Positions 1 to 10,914 are shown, counted from the first letter of the stretch. The stretch is 23,438 nucleotides of DNA from Paramarasmius palmivorus (GCA_037176845.1 JAYKXP010000352.1:1-23438); one strand, 5' to 3'. Translations and numbers: made by a program. The notes: a model not told the origin generated them from the letters alone.

Positions 1-88
1 CCGGCTTTAGTATGAGTACGGAACTCAAAACAAGAAGCGCGAAAATCTGATGCGTAACAGATGGGAACCAATACTAAGGTTGAGTTAT

Positions 89-1023
89 TCACGACTCGAG
101 TGGCCTTTGTCTGCAGGTTTTCATATGCCGTTTAGTGTCAGATGCAGTGACCGTCTTTGCATGACAGTAAGGGCATTGAAAGTTCCTCTCCCCGAGGTGG
201 GACTTGACGTGGTCTGGAGGAAAAAATAGACGTTAGCTCCCGCGCCATCAAGAGAACGCAGCGAGGGGACATTACTCCGTAAATTGTGGGAAGTGGTGAA
301 GTCCGCGTTACAAGGCGGAAACTGGGTGCACTTGTGACGCCCACCGGAACTGTATGTTCGTCGGCGGTTGCTTGCGTGAACAACATTTGGTGACGCCACC
401 ACCGGTTTAACGACTGAGCTATTGACGTCGATCTCGATGTGCTGAGGCGAACATTGGTCCGTGTAGTTACTATCATTGAAGGCGATGAGAGAGCTCGCGA
501 CTTCCCGACCACTGAAATGTGACGATCCAGTGGCATCAAGTTCCGAGGTCTGCTCAAGCTGAGAGTGTTGTGGAGGGATAGCATGAGATAGTGGTCCTGC
601 AGCGAGGTGAACTGGCCTGTATGGGGCCGCTCTAACCATCGTAGATGAGCTATGAGCGTAAACGTCTCCGGGACGGCTCTGAGAGCTCGTAGGTGATGGA
701 ACCCCGCCAAACCGACTTGGTCCATGTCCATAGCTCGAATAACCAGCGGTGGAATGTTCCGCGTAGGGAATGTTTCCTGCCACTTCGGGCCTGATACTAT
801 GCCTGATAGGATATTGTGGCCTATAGTGAGCAGTAGTAGTGTCGGAGCGTGGAAATTCATTGGTCGATGCTGAAGGGAGATTTGTGTAATCTCCACGAGT
901 ATACATGCGACTACGAAAGTCAGTGTCGGCAGTGCTCGAGAAATGAATGACGCACCTCGCCCCGCCCCGGGATACATGCCCAAATTGTGAGTCCCAAGTG
1001 CTGGATGTAGATGATTGGTCCAT
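89..1023 (-). CDS. Two-finger C2H2-type zinc-finger protein (copy 1)
   Basis: Predicted nuclear DNA-binding protein of 290 residues, complement(join(89..213,276..1023)). Exon 1 starts at the ATG at 1023. A 62-nt intron (214-275, GT..AG) splits the codon for Asn250 after its first base; splicing restores finger 1, which is broken in the unspliced frame. Residues 1-225 are Ser/Thr/Pro/Tyr-rich and look disordered. A basic patch (SNRRRTYSSGGRHK) precedes the fingers. Finger 1 has Cys232, Cys238, His251 and His255 (C-x5-C-x12-H-x3-H). The linker is HLGERN. Finger 2 has Cys263, Cys266, His279 and Cys283, so it is C2HC. The stop follows seven residues later. The whole design, including intron place and phase, matches the genes at 15262 and 18431, so I read it as a third member of one family. 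Target DNA and role are unknown. I saw no clear TATA box upstream. Confidence 0.85.
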
Positions 1024-3243
1024 GTGGTTAAGGATTGGCGCGTTAAGGTTGTGTGTGGCGTTGAGAATTAAAGGTTACTAGGAAAAACTCCAACTATGAA
1101 AGTAGGAAAGAATGCTGATCTAGCTGCGTTTCAACTTGAATCTTATATCATGTTACGCTAAAGGACAGGTGCGCCTCTTCAGAAAAGACGCCGACCCACT
1201 GCTGTACTGTTAAAGACATGATGCAGATAAGCGTGTCCATCTCGTTCTTTTGCAATGAAAAGGCTGTTCCGCCACTTACTTTATCGGAAAACCGTTGCTT
1301 GTGCATTTCCGTGGTATATGATGCCAATACCTCCGTTTTCCGTGACTGTGCACATGCACAGTGCGGGGAAGAGACTGCTGATGATCACCTCAAGGCTAAT
1401 AACATTGATTCTGAGGACAAAAACAGTACCGGTATACAAACTTGACTTTACAGCACATGGGAGACGACCCTCGAGGAGAACTTGTGCCGCGTGGAGATTA
1501 CTTACCAAGACGGCTACAGGCTTCGCGCTCGTGTACCTATCACATATGGCGCAAGTTCCGCTTTTCCAGCACAAGATGAGCTAAACATAAATACTGTATT
1601 ACAACGATCAGCACAGTGACATGGTAAACATACCAACAGGACTTACAAGTCACTGTACGGACAGAACGAGCATCTTTCCGAGACTGGTATGTAAGTAATG
1701 AATCATGATTCATGGTATACTAAGGCCGTCTCTGACAGTTGATTGGCCCGGAAAGCATTAGACCGATGAAGGCAGGAGAAGGATCGAAGCACATCAAAAC
1801 ATATGTCTGAATGACCCTGGAGATAGTACAGCTTATGAAATTAGACTTCAGTTTCTCGGCGACTCTTAGAGGAATTTGCGGACGTACAGCTGGTACATGA
1901 TGCATGATGAGCCAGCCAAAGTTGACCAACAAGCCTTGATCCTCTCTTGTAAGACGAAATCACTAGGACTGTCATATACGGCCGGGAATACTACTAGCAC
2001 TAACCTAATAAAGTGCGTGGGACACCACCAGACGGTCTAGAGCCACTATCCTCGTTGCTCTGTTCTCCCAGGACTTCCGGGTGATGTAAGTAGAATATCT
2101 TATGATGTTTGCAATCTTGGAGGTGAGGCAAGGGCTCAGTACTTGCTTAGCCTATACACCTGTTCGGGTACCTGGAGTCTGTAGATAGGTCTGCCTGCCG
2201 AATGCGGACGTTCCTATTCCCAGGCCGCACAGGGAACAATTAAGTATGATCCCATTTCGTCGCGATGGTGAGTCCCGACTGAGTAATTTCTCAGCTCACA
2301 CGCCTTCCTGAACCATGAGACAAGGCTCCAAATTGGAGCTAGTGACTATAGATAAAGGATTCAGCGCTACGCGCAAAACGTAAGGTTGGATTAACACCCA
2401 TCAGATGTTGACCAGCTGCATGTTGTGTTGATTCGAATGCATAGCCGTGCGGCGCTGTAGCCAATACCCGTAACTCCCTATTCAGAAAGAAAACATGAGA
2501 CGCAGGATGCCTGACAACATCAAGAGATGCATCACCTCGGAGACCGATAGCATGAGAGAGACAACTATCGCGTCGCGTGGCAGGTACAAGACAAAAAAGA
2601 GGATATGGGGTATCAGAATATCGGCACGGAATTACATTAAGACTTGATATAGACAAAGGGAGGGGGAGGCAGAAGCGTACAGCCGCAAAGCACGAATCCG
2701 AAAACCCCAGCTTTCGATGACAGCCTGGTTTCCGGTGTATCTTGTGGGTCTAAATATCGAATTGAGCCGCAAATGAATGGCTGGAGTGGAAACGTGCGCC
2801 TCGATCAGCCACGTTTTCGTGAATCATCAAACCACATTCTGGCCTAGCAGGACCCTGCGGCCCCATCCTGTAACACGCAGCCAGAATCTTTTGACTTCTC
2901 CGGAGTCGCTTCCAAGCGAAGACTAGTTCGCACAGTTTGGGCGGTGGTGTGACGGTGCTGTGCGTGTACTTGGATACCTGGACCAGGAAGGAGAGCCGAA
3001 AAAATAGGAACTATGTAGTCTGACACCTGTGTATCAATCAACGTAAATGAATTTAAGAGTAAAGGCTTTACAGGACTTTACACCTATCGTTGACGAAACG
3101 AGGCAGAAACGAAGCATTCTTGCAGGATCATTGACGAGGTACAGAGAAAGAAGAGTGGGTACGTTTCCGACGGAAGTGGGCCTTCCCAAGTGGGCCGAAA
3201 AAGCATATCGCAATCCTAAACCTGCGGGAGAAATACGGAGGAT
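1024..3243. other. Gene-poor stretch, no supported gene
   Basis: About 2.2 kb upstream of the minus-strand zinc-finger gene. The open frames here are short (up to about 109 codons), occur on both strands at once, lack recognisable motifs and are not joined by convincing introns. The part nearest 1023 should hold the promoter of the zinc-finger gene, but no TATA-like box stands out. I see no repeat, RNA gene or mobile-element end. Confidence 0.5.
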
Positions 3244-3945
3244 TCAGTTGGGCGATACATTGTCGATTGAAGGCTGACCTACCATCATAGCTTCTTCGGG
3301 GACCCACAGGAGTTTCATCGGAATCCTGAAATTGGAAAGATTAGTTGTACGTGACTGCGCAATTCTGAAGTCATCGCCCTTCTGTATCGGACTCGTGTCC
3401 TTGAACTTTAGCACAACCCTGAGTCCCAAACCGGCGGTGCTGAACTGTAAACAGCAGAAACCAAAGCTACCGATGACGGGGTCAAACATGAACGAAGAGT
3501 AGTGTATGTCACACCGTGGAAACCAACTTGGCGGCCCGTCCCGGACTATCCCCCACAAATCCTGAATGTACTCCACGTCTGTATACGATTCCACTTGACC
3601 TGTCCTGAAAGTGTCGAGAACCTTGGGCGACGCCATGTACGAGCTGTAGTCGAAGCGAAAAGCGAGAGTCGGAGGTTTGGCAGAGTGGATACCTATCACC
3701 AGGCCTGGCAATACAATGTCGAGGATTCATCGGACCATAGAGATACGTGGAGATAGGAAGGCGCAGGAATAATCGTCGGTGTCCTTCATAGCCTGGGATG
3801 ATGAGTATCAACAATCTCCCATTAGAGAAACTTCGAAACTCACCCTTTTCCAAGCGTCTTTCGATTGCCTTAACACTTCCGACAGCAAGATCCAAATGTC
3901 AACCAATATCGAACTGAGTTGTTCACGTAGTAGAGGTGAATGGGT
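3244..3945 (-). pseudogene. Gene-like unit of unknown family, possibly broken at its 5' end
   Basis: Three segments join in one frame through two GT..AG introns: complement(join(3244..3704,3747..3792,3844..3945)), introns 3705-3746 (42 nt) and 3793-3843 (51 nt). The product reads like a real protein. It runs from REQLSSILVDIWILLSEV, through VIGIHSAKPPTLAFRFDY and a Trp/Asp-rich stretch (YIQDLWGIVRDGPPSWFP), to FKDTSPIQKGDDFRIAQS. I do not recognise the family and no catalytic motif stands out. No ATG begins the frame: a TGA (3946-3948) precedes it. Either a further 5' exon exists (a ctcag acceptor just before TTCGATATTGG is possible) or the gene is truncated. The 3' end is ambiguous: the unspliced frame stops at 3244, while a donor just after the codons for EEAMM would give an earlier stop in a downstream exon. 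The 42-nt intron is short for this locus. Confidence 0.4.
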
Positions 3946-4272
3946 TCAGGTCGTGCGCGAAATGTTAATGAACAAAATAGAAAAAGGAGGATGGTATCGA
4001 TGTTGCTGCCGGATCAAGGGAAAGTGAGCGAAATTTCAACTGTTGACCGTAGGGTATTGCTCACCTCTCTTTCCTCGCACTAAATATGGTTCGCCCGTCT
4101 CATAGTCGTTTTTTTTTGCGCTCTAGATATTGCCATCGTGATAGTCGAGGTTCAAGAAGTGTTCTCGGCGATCCCCGTAGAGCCCGACAGGCCCTTCTCC
4201 TTTGTAAATGCAAATGGCGTTGGAAAATCTTCTTCAAGTCATCCATTCATTTTCTCAACTTTTCAAGTAACG

Positions 4273-4314
4273 ATGCTGACGAGGGGGGCTGACAATTGAA
4301 GTTGTCGTCAGCAT
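4273..4314. repeat. Imperfect hairpin with 10-bp perfect arms
   Basis: ATGCTGACGA (4273-4282) is repeated as its reverse complement TCGTCAGCAT (4305-4314) around a 22-nt spacer. It lies about 235 nt before the start of the first oxidoreductase gene. It has no U-run of terminator type and no known role. Confidence 0.55.
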
Positions 4315-4473
4315 GATTTCGTCAAATTCCTCAATTTTTCACTCAAGCGCCTTTAGGCGCCGATAACCATCGACTTTCCTTTACTCATCTTTCCCACTGT
4401 CAATGTCTGCAACCTTGCTGACCAGTGGGGTGGTAAGCAGTAGAGTGTCATACACCCTTGCCACGAGAAATCG

Positions 4474-4481
4474 CTTATAAC
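4474..4481 (+). promoter_or_regulatory. TATA-like box of the first oxidoreductase gene
   Basis: CTTATAAC lies 67-74 nt upstream of the ATG at 4548. That spacing resembles the TATA-to-ATG distances at 6321, 10988 and 15180. This supports 4548 rather than the in-frame ATG at 4458, which lies upstream of the box. Confidence 0.4.
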
Positions 4482-4547
4482 GCGGACGCTTCAAGGCCAT
4501 GTCTCCCCAAACACATCTTCCAACGTACTTATCTTCGCAAATTTCCA

Positions 4548-5907
4548 ATGGGGTCCAAACGAAATGACGACCGGACGACGATTCTCATCGTCGGAGGGGG
4601 TATCGCTGGTATCAACCTTGCCAGAACCCTCTCCAAATCCTTCGAGCCCGCCAAATTCAACATTATCCTCGTTAATCCTCGTCCATACATCCTCTTCCTC
4701 ATTCCTGCTCTCCGGATGGTTGTATCTGATCAGGATCATCTCGAGGATCAGATCCTCGTCCCCTACGACAAGCTATTCCACAATTCCAATGGAACCTTTG
4801 TCCAAGGGGAAGTCGTCAAAATTAATCAGGAACCTGGTGCATCGAGCGGCGAGGTCGTCCTGGACAACGGAGAATCCTTGGACTACGATATTCTTGTTCT
4901 CGCAACTGGCGGAAAGTGGGAAGGACCGTTGGCTTTCCCAAAAGACCCTTCAGCGGTGAATTCCTTTATTTCGGAACGTCGTCTAGAGTTTGCGAAGTCG
5001 CAGAGTATCCTTCTTGTTGGAGGTGGTTCCGTTGCAATTGGTATGTGAAGACATTCCTTGTTGTAAAGGTTCCTTCTGACTGATCCTATTCATAGAACTC
5101 GCTGGAGAGATTCGGGACATTTGGCCGGTAAGAAGTCTTCTTTTTGCAACCAATGTTTCTCTGACATATATGTCTATAGCACAAAGAAGTTACTATTATA
5201 CAACGAGATAGGTTGTTGATGAATAGTACATACCCTGACAAATTCCGCGTCGCGCTACAAAAGCAAGTTGAAGACCGGGGGATCAAAGTGATCCTCGACG
5301 ACTCTATAGGCGACGTTCCGCCCGGTGTTTCAACGGGAACCATTACGACCAACAAAGGGAAGAGACTAAATCCCGACCTCATCGTATGTTCTCCTTGCAC
5401 GTTACTCTATCAATGATTTACCTTTGCCAATTAGGTAAGGACTTGGGGATCCAGTCCCGACACCGAATTCATAAAGGGGTCGCTGGGCTCAGACACACTC
5501 TCTTCGAGAGGACATGTCAAAGTCAAGCCCACACTCCAGCTTCGCGACTACTCGAATATTTTTGCAGCCGGAGATATCATCGACTGGGACGAGCAGAAGC
5601 AGGCAGGAAAAGTGAACGGGCACGTTCCAGTCATTGTGAAGAACATCAAGAGTCTCATTTCGGGGAAGCCGGCGGCAGTTGAGTACAAAGGTTCAACAGA
5701 GATGATATTGGTTACAAATGGCAAGGTATGGGGTACTATTACTTGCTCTCATAGTTTAGCCCGATACTAACAATTCCCGTTCAATAGAACAGTGGCCTGG
5801 CGTACGCGGACGTGCTGTGGGGTCTCGTGTTCGGCCCGTGGTTATCTTCGTTGCTAAAGTCGAAAACATTGATGGTTTCCCTGTTGCGCTCATATGTCGG
5901 CTATTAG
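4548..5907 (+). CDS. AIF/AMID-like FAD-dependent NAD(P)H oxidoreductase (tandem copy A)
   Basis: Predicted flavoprotein of 379 residues, join(4548..5040,5096..5127,5180..5383,5435..5725,5788..5907), with four GT..AG introns of 51-62 nt. The start at 4548 aligns with the start of copy B; an upstream in-frame ATG (4458) would add 30 unmatched residues. Domains: an N-terminal Rossmann FAD motif VGGGIAG (residues 15-21); family signature PALRMVVSDQ and VPYDKLF; a second nucleotide-binding motif GGGSVA at 158-163, followed by IELAGEI; and the C-terminal FAD contact IFAAGD (Asp290). The final exon encodes an aromatic-rich tail ending YVGY. The AIFM2/FSP1 (AMID) family known from animals and fungi oxidises NAD(P)H and passes electrons to quinone-type acceptors. 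That role here is inference, as is any membrane association. The third motif residue is Ala, unlike Gly in copy B. Copy B follows 493 nt downstream on the same strand. Confidence 0.93.
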
Positions 5908-6400
5908 CTATCTACCCTGCTTTATTCTACTTATTCTCTAGGGCATCGTTTCTTCTGGTATTGTTTTCATTACTTATTACTTATAATGGGTGTCAATGGC
6001 ATCGAGTTTGGTGCAACGATCCTACCATCTGCCAGGAAAACAAGATAAGGTTGACATCCACCCTTCGGCGAGCGCTACTGCGCTATTCACAGGCAATCGT
6101 CTCGGCCTGGATAATGTATTGGAAACGACCAAGGCCGGCAGACACGCAGCATCTTATCGTCACCCTGATTAGATTAGATTCCGATTATCCTCGTTATCAT
6201 TTTGCCGCAAAAATCCGATTTGCTGTACGTCCAACTCGGCACTCATCTTCTTGCGCGTCCCTTCTTCTCTGCAACCATCTCAGGATAAGCAAGATGGCAT
6301 CCCTCTCCCAAGCGACCTGCTTAAATACCAGATTTGATTTGAACGCTATGTCTCATCTGACATCAAATAACGCGTTCCCAGCATCTCTACGTCTTCACCA
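5908..6400. other. Intergenic region between the tandem oxidoreductases
   Basis: 493 nt that should carry the 3' end of copy A and the promoter of copy B. A long open frame crosses it but overlaps the end of copy A out of frame and has no family resemblance, so I treat it as chance. Pyrimidine-rich tracts and the TATA-like box at 6321 are the only regulatory hints. Confidence 0.5.
6321..6327 (+). promoter_or_regulatory. TATA-like box of the second oxidoreductase gene
   Basis: TTAAATA, 74-80 nt before the ATG at 6401. It is at a similar place to the TATA-like box of copy A. Confidence 0.35.
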
Positions 6401-7738
6401 ATGCTAGCCCAGAAAGTGGACGACAAAACCACCATCCTTGTCGTCGGTGGGGGTATTGCTGGCATTAGCATAGCCAAATACTTCTCCTCGCTTGATCCGG
6501 CGAAATTCGATATCGTGCTCGTCAACCCTCGCCCATATTGCATCTTCCTAATACCGGCCCTTCGAATGGTTGTGTCGGACCAGGATCGTCTTGAGGACAA
6601 GATTATTCTTCCATATGACAAGTTATTTATCCGCGGAAATGGAAAGTTCGTGGAAGGGACGGTTGTCAAGATCAACCAGACTCCGGGCGAGAGGCACGGT
6701 GAGGTCCTCTTGCATGATGGAGAGACGTTGGGGTATGACGTCCTCGTCCTCGCGACTGGTGGGAGGTGGGAAGGACCGCTAGACTTTCCCAACGACCACA
6801 AAGAAGTATTGCCATACATCTCGCAGCGTCGTACAGAATTCGCAGAATCCCAAAGTATTCTACTCGTAGGAGGAGGCCCCGTTGGAATAGGTACTCTTCC
6901 TCATGTTTTACTTCGCGTCAGCCTGTTGATCATGAATCTCGTAGAGCTAGCTGGCGAAATCAAAGATATATGGCCCGTAAGGAGCCTCTGCCGTTGTTAT
7001 GTAGTCGATGCTAACAACAGTCTAGGACAAGGAAATTACTATCCTGCACCGACGGCAGCTACTCCTGAATGATACGTATCCGGAAAAGTTCAGGAAAGCC
7101 ATCCAAGAACAGGTTGAAGGCCGAGGAATCAAGGTCATCGTGGACGACTCTGTAGATAATGTTACACCCGGGGTTTCAGGAGCACCAATAACCACGCTAA
7201 AAGGGAAGAGGCTACAACCAGACCTCATCGTATGTGCTATCCTGTTCAAGCGTCCAATCCCGTTAATGAGCCAACAGATACGCACTTGGGGACCTAAGCC
7301 TTGCACCGAATTCATTGCTTCGTCGCTAGGCTCAGGAACTCTCACCCCAAAAGGCCTAGTCCGTGTACAACCAACACTCCAATTGGTTGACTATCCCAAC
7401 ATCTTTGCTGCCGGAGACATAATTGATTGGAAGGAGCAGAAGCAGGGCTACAAAGTGATGGGTCACATTGCAGTCATTATGAACAACGTATTGAGTTACA
7501 TATCCGGGAAGCCAGCGACGAAAGAGTATAAAGGCATCATGGAAATGTTACTGGTCGCAAATGGAAAGGTGTGTGGTCCTTCTCTGTGTGGTACATCGCC
7601 ATTGAGCAACTCTGGCAGAATGGCGGAATGTTATTTATGGATACGCTATGGGGAATCGTCATTGGTCCTCGGATTGTCTCATGGCTCAATCCCAAGACCG
7701 CCTCGGTTTCTAGATTCCGTCGAGAGATGGGCTACTAA
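6401..7738 (+). CDS. AIF/AMID-like FAD-dependent NAD(P)H oxidoreductase (tandem copy B)
   Basis: Predicted flavoprotein of 378 residues, join(6401..6890,6945..6976,7026..7229,7278..7568,7619..7738), with introns of 48-54 nt. Exons 2 to 5 are 32, 204, 291 and 120 nt, exactly as in copy A; exon 1 is one codon shorter, near SLDPAKF. Domains match copy A: VGGGIAG at 15-21, PALRMVVSDQ, LPYDKLF, a second Rossmann motif GGGPVG at 157-162 before IELAGEI, and IFAAGD with Asp289. The tail ends REMGY. All splice sites are intact and the frame is open throughout, so I see no sign of decay. The likely activity is NAD(P)H-dependent electron transfer by an FAD protein, known for the AIFM2/FSP1-like family; the actual acceptor is not visible. 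The tail differs more from copy A than the core, for instance PRIVSWLNPKTASVSR against PWLSSLLKSKTLMVSL. It converges with the minus-strand gene ending at 7898. Confidence 0.93.
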
Positions 7739-7897
7739 TGCAGTGATAGTTTCCCGTTTTCCCTATTTCCCTACACATGTATAAAGTATAATTTAGTTGA
7801 TAATACAATAATGTAACACGTTAGTTATACTTCGTACAAAGATGAACATACAAGCCCACCAGAACCCAGGATAGATATGAAAGAGAACGCTCAGACC
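7739..7897. other. Short convergent intergenic region
   Basis: 159 nt between two genes that point at each other. It is AT-rich with several AATA/ATAA-type stretches (near 7785-7815), consistent with overlapping 3' untranslated ends. I see nothing else in it. Confidence 0.5.
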
Positions 7898-10800
7898 TCA
7901 GGCCTCAGGGCGTGGTCGTTGCTCGTTAGCATGAGACAGGACGCCTATCAGTGAGCTACTAGCCATCGCTCTCGACATGAGCAAGCTTTTGGTCTGCTCG
8001 AGTAACTGAGCTGTATCATGATCGTGGGTAGTTTCGCTCGTCAAAGATCTCTCGTGAAAATCTGCCGAGAAAGTTCCTGACGCATTCGAAAGATCAGGAT
8101 CCAAGGTTTGATCCTGTCCCGTACTTTGATGCTCCTCTTGGTTGCGTCGACTAGAGGGATCATCACCACCCTTGGCACCGAGCCCTTCTCTCAACTTGAT
8201 TAGATTCCTCTTCCATCTTTCCGACTCGTCCTCGCTTCTCCTACTCTCTTCGGCATCATACTCCTTGACGTCTACAGACCATATCGTACTTGCCCTTACC
8301 CGAGCTTTTCTGGCCTTCGAGTTTGAACCGGAAGTAAGACTTTCCGTTCTGCGTCTTACATGCATAGACGATGGAGTGGAAGTACGAGGTACGTGTTCGG
8401 TGCAGGCGTATGGGTGGCCTGGAATAGTGAACGTTGGCCTGGGAGATGGACTTGTACTTGGTCGTCTCGCTGGGGGAGAAGTAGCACGAGATGGAGGGAC
8501 TCCTGAGGCACCTATACATGGGAAACCAGCAGCCTGGAACAACTCTTCCATAGAAGTATGATCGCGAGTTGTCTTCATTCGATGAGCGTATGTACACGAC
8601 AAGCTATAGGTAGGTCGTCAGTTCAACAGAGAAACGTTGTACTCGTCATCAAATCACTTACTCAGCGTTGAACACAAACTCGCCACCAAGCTGCCTCGTC
8701 TCACCTCCCTTCTCCCCAACCGGCATTCCAACCTTCAGGGCACGCATGACCACTGTTGCTATCCCGCCCAACAATCCCCGTTTCGCATAATTTGATACCG
8801 AAGTTGACGTCGAGCTGGATTTCAAGGCTGGCTCTTCACATCCATCTCCAAGCGCATGCATTCCGAGTGCTCCGTATACCCGCAAGCTCGGATCCGTGAG
8901 CACCTTGACACCCATCGGCATACCGAACATCTGTCTATACTTGGTGATCAAAGTATGGGGCCCATTACTGATGATCACCAACTCGACATGCTGCTCGTCG
9001 TTAGTCTGGGAGGCAGACTTGAAATAGTCCACAATCTGTTGAATGTAGTCTTGATCAACAGGACACCAAAAATGCCGAACAAAGACGACGATGAGAACCG
9101 ACGAGGCATGGCGGGGAAGCAATGATCCAAGGGAGACACGTACACCTGACTCTGTAATGAGCGGAAATGAGGTTGCATTGGCGAGTTGCTCAGCTGAAGG
9201 CAAAGCATCCTCAACGCTCGCCTGATTAGGAACGGGATTGGATGGTGCCTGGGGGTCGGGAGATGTGCTGTTGGTTACCGCTGGATTCTCTTCGGACTGT
9301 ACGGGTTGTGGAACAGAGGTAGATATCAAGCTATCATCAGTGCTGGTACTTGATGAAGGGCTATGTCCATGTCGACAGTCGACGGAAACAGGGCTAAGGC
9401 CACCGGGAAGCGCTCTTGTAGCAATCTGTGGTTCCGGAGAAATCAATGTCGGGTTGGATATCTTTAATGATCGTAGAGATGATTTAGTAGGTGTCACCGC
9501 CACAATTGTTGACGCTTTGGACGACGAGCGCCGAAAAGGGAACTTATATGAAGATGTGCAGGGAGGTTGTGATGATGAAGGTGACTTCGGGAGTACTGGC
9601 GTTGATGGGGATGACAGTGGTTTCGTCCGCGCGAGAGGTAAGAATAAGGATGAGGAGTTACCAGTCGAAGGGAGTGCGTTATTGTGTCGACGTGGCGGGA
9701 TATGCTTCTTCGGGGTTCCAGGGCGGTCGCTAGAACCGTGATCGGCTACAGAAGAAGGGACGGATACATTGACGTATGATGATGAACTATGACACGAATT
9801 GACGCTTCTGGGAGGAGAAGACGTCGAATGCGGCTGTTCTACGGGAGTTGTGAATACGGTAGGCGTCGAGGGAAGGATCTGAACGTTGGGGACTATGACG
9901 CATTTCGTTGTACTGCTTCCGAGTGACTGTTTCGCCAGCCGGTATGAAATGGAAGAAGGCCTTTCAGGCTGTGAGTAGTAGCCGTTATCCCTTTCGTTGT
10001 CATGCGAAGAGCAGTCATCCGAGGAATCACTCGGATGACGAGCGTGTTTGACAATGGCTGATGAGCTACTCGCAATCGTGCGCAGATGAGGAAGGCTATC
10101 AGCTCCAGGAAGTCGCGAGTTTCTCGAATGGGATGGAGGAAAGCCATAAATCGATTCTGAAGCGGCCGGAATAGATATGGGAGATGAGATAGAGATAGAG
10201 GATAGTGAAGTTTTGCCCCGTGGCTTGCCACCAGAAGACGAAGTCGAACATGCGCTATTAATGCTCATTTGGCTGGTCTTCTTGCCAGGTTTGAGGAACT
10301 GAGCGATTCTTCCTCGGCTAGAATTCCTGCGGCCTCGCAACGGTGATATCGAACGCGACTTTTCGAGGACATCATCGCTTTCGATGTCCGTCCCGCTGCT
10401 ATCGCCACTAGTATCACGTATCAGACTAGGTGTCGGGTCCAGAGGGTGTGGTAACGTGGTTGCATAACGATGTGGATTCTGGAGACCTGAACGGATGAGA
10501 TTATCAGCACCAGTTGTCAACGAAACAAAAGACTCGGAGCGTACCCAAGATTGACTGCGACCTCCGTCTGTAATGCGCTTCTCCGGTAAGTTTTCGTGGA
10601 GGCGTCAAAGGCCTCGTTAGGTCTTCGGCATTCGAAGAACCAGACGACGCGAGAAAAGGATCGTCTAAATCGACCGGCGATGCTGGATAAAGCTGAAACG
10701 AGGTGCGCCGACATGGAACGGACATTGGAATGAGGTTTTCCTGACTAGGCGGTAGACCCAGAAGAGCACTTGCTCTACTGCGCAAAACAGACAAAGGCGC

Positions 10801-10914
10801 TAGAGGGTCATGAGGGTCTGGGGGTGGATAGCGTTCAGTAATGTCGAGGCGAGGCGGTGGCTTGCGCTTTACACGAGGGGCCTGGGGACGAGGACCCTGC
10901 ACCAAGGTCGCCAT
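7898..10914 (-). CDS. Large protein with PRXL2-like (AhpC/TSA-type) thioredoxin-fold domain
   Basis: 966 residues, complement(join(7898..8603,8662..10486,10545..10914)), introns 8604-8661 and 10487-10544, both 58 nt. Splice phases are consistent and repair the domain: ...GGEFVFNA-D-LSCTYAHRMKTTRDH. Residues 1 to about 550 are Ser/Pro/Thr-rich and probably disordered. Residues about 560-760 match the fungal AhpC/TSA antioxidant domain (PF13911, relatives of human PRXL2C): VFVRHFWCPVDQDY, ELVIISNGPHTLITKYRQMF, VLTDPSLRVYGALGM, KRGLLGGI and LGGEFVF. The candidate active Cys is residue 598 (codon 9063-9065). The position three residues later, often a second Cys in CxxC relatives, is Asp (CPVD). 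A tail of about 200 residues contains a charged stretch (WKRNLIKLREGL). Redox activity is inference; a scaffold or signalling role is equally open. The ATG at 10914 follows a TATA-like box by about 75 nt. Confidence 0.88.

Larger units (their letters stand above)
3946..4547. other. Intergenic region before the first oxidoreductase gene
   Basis: No confident gene. A short plus-strand open segment from about 4127, after a T-rich acceptor-like stretch ending ctctag, reads IAIVIVEVQEVFSAIPVEP and on into NANGVGKSSSS. It could be a stray exon but has no start or partner. The region also holds the hairpin at 4273-4314, a small stem (gcgcc/ggcgc at 4347-4360) and the likely promoter of the oxidoreductase gene. 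Confidence 0.45.

Noticed and set aside
138..983. 281-codon minus-strand open frame overlapping the first zinc-finger gene
   Set aside because: It is the shadow of exon 1 in another frame, with no domain; the other frame joins by a clean intron to give two zinc fingers.
4458..4547. Upstream in-frame ATG of oxidoreductase copy A
   Set aside because: It lies before the TATA-like box, and the added 30 residues have no counterpart in copy B.
5817..6407. 196-codon plus-strand frame between the oxidoreductases
   Set aside because: Overlaps the last exon of copy A out of frame, lacks family resemblance and runs into the promoter and start of copy B.
8142..9741. Plus-strand frames of 139-167 codons opposite the PRXL2-like gene
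   Set aside because: Antisense shadows of Ser/Pro-rich coding sequence; the minus-strand gene is supported by domain and splicing.
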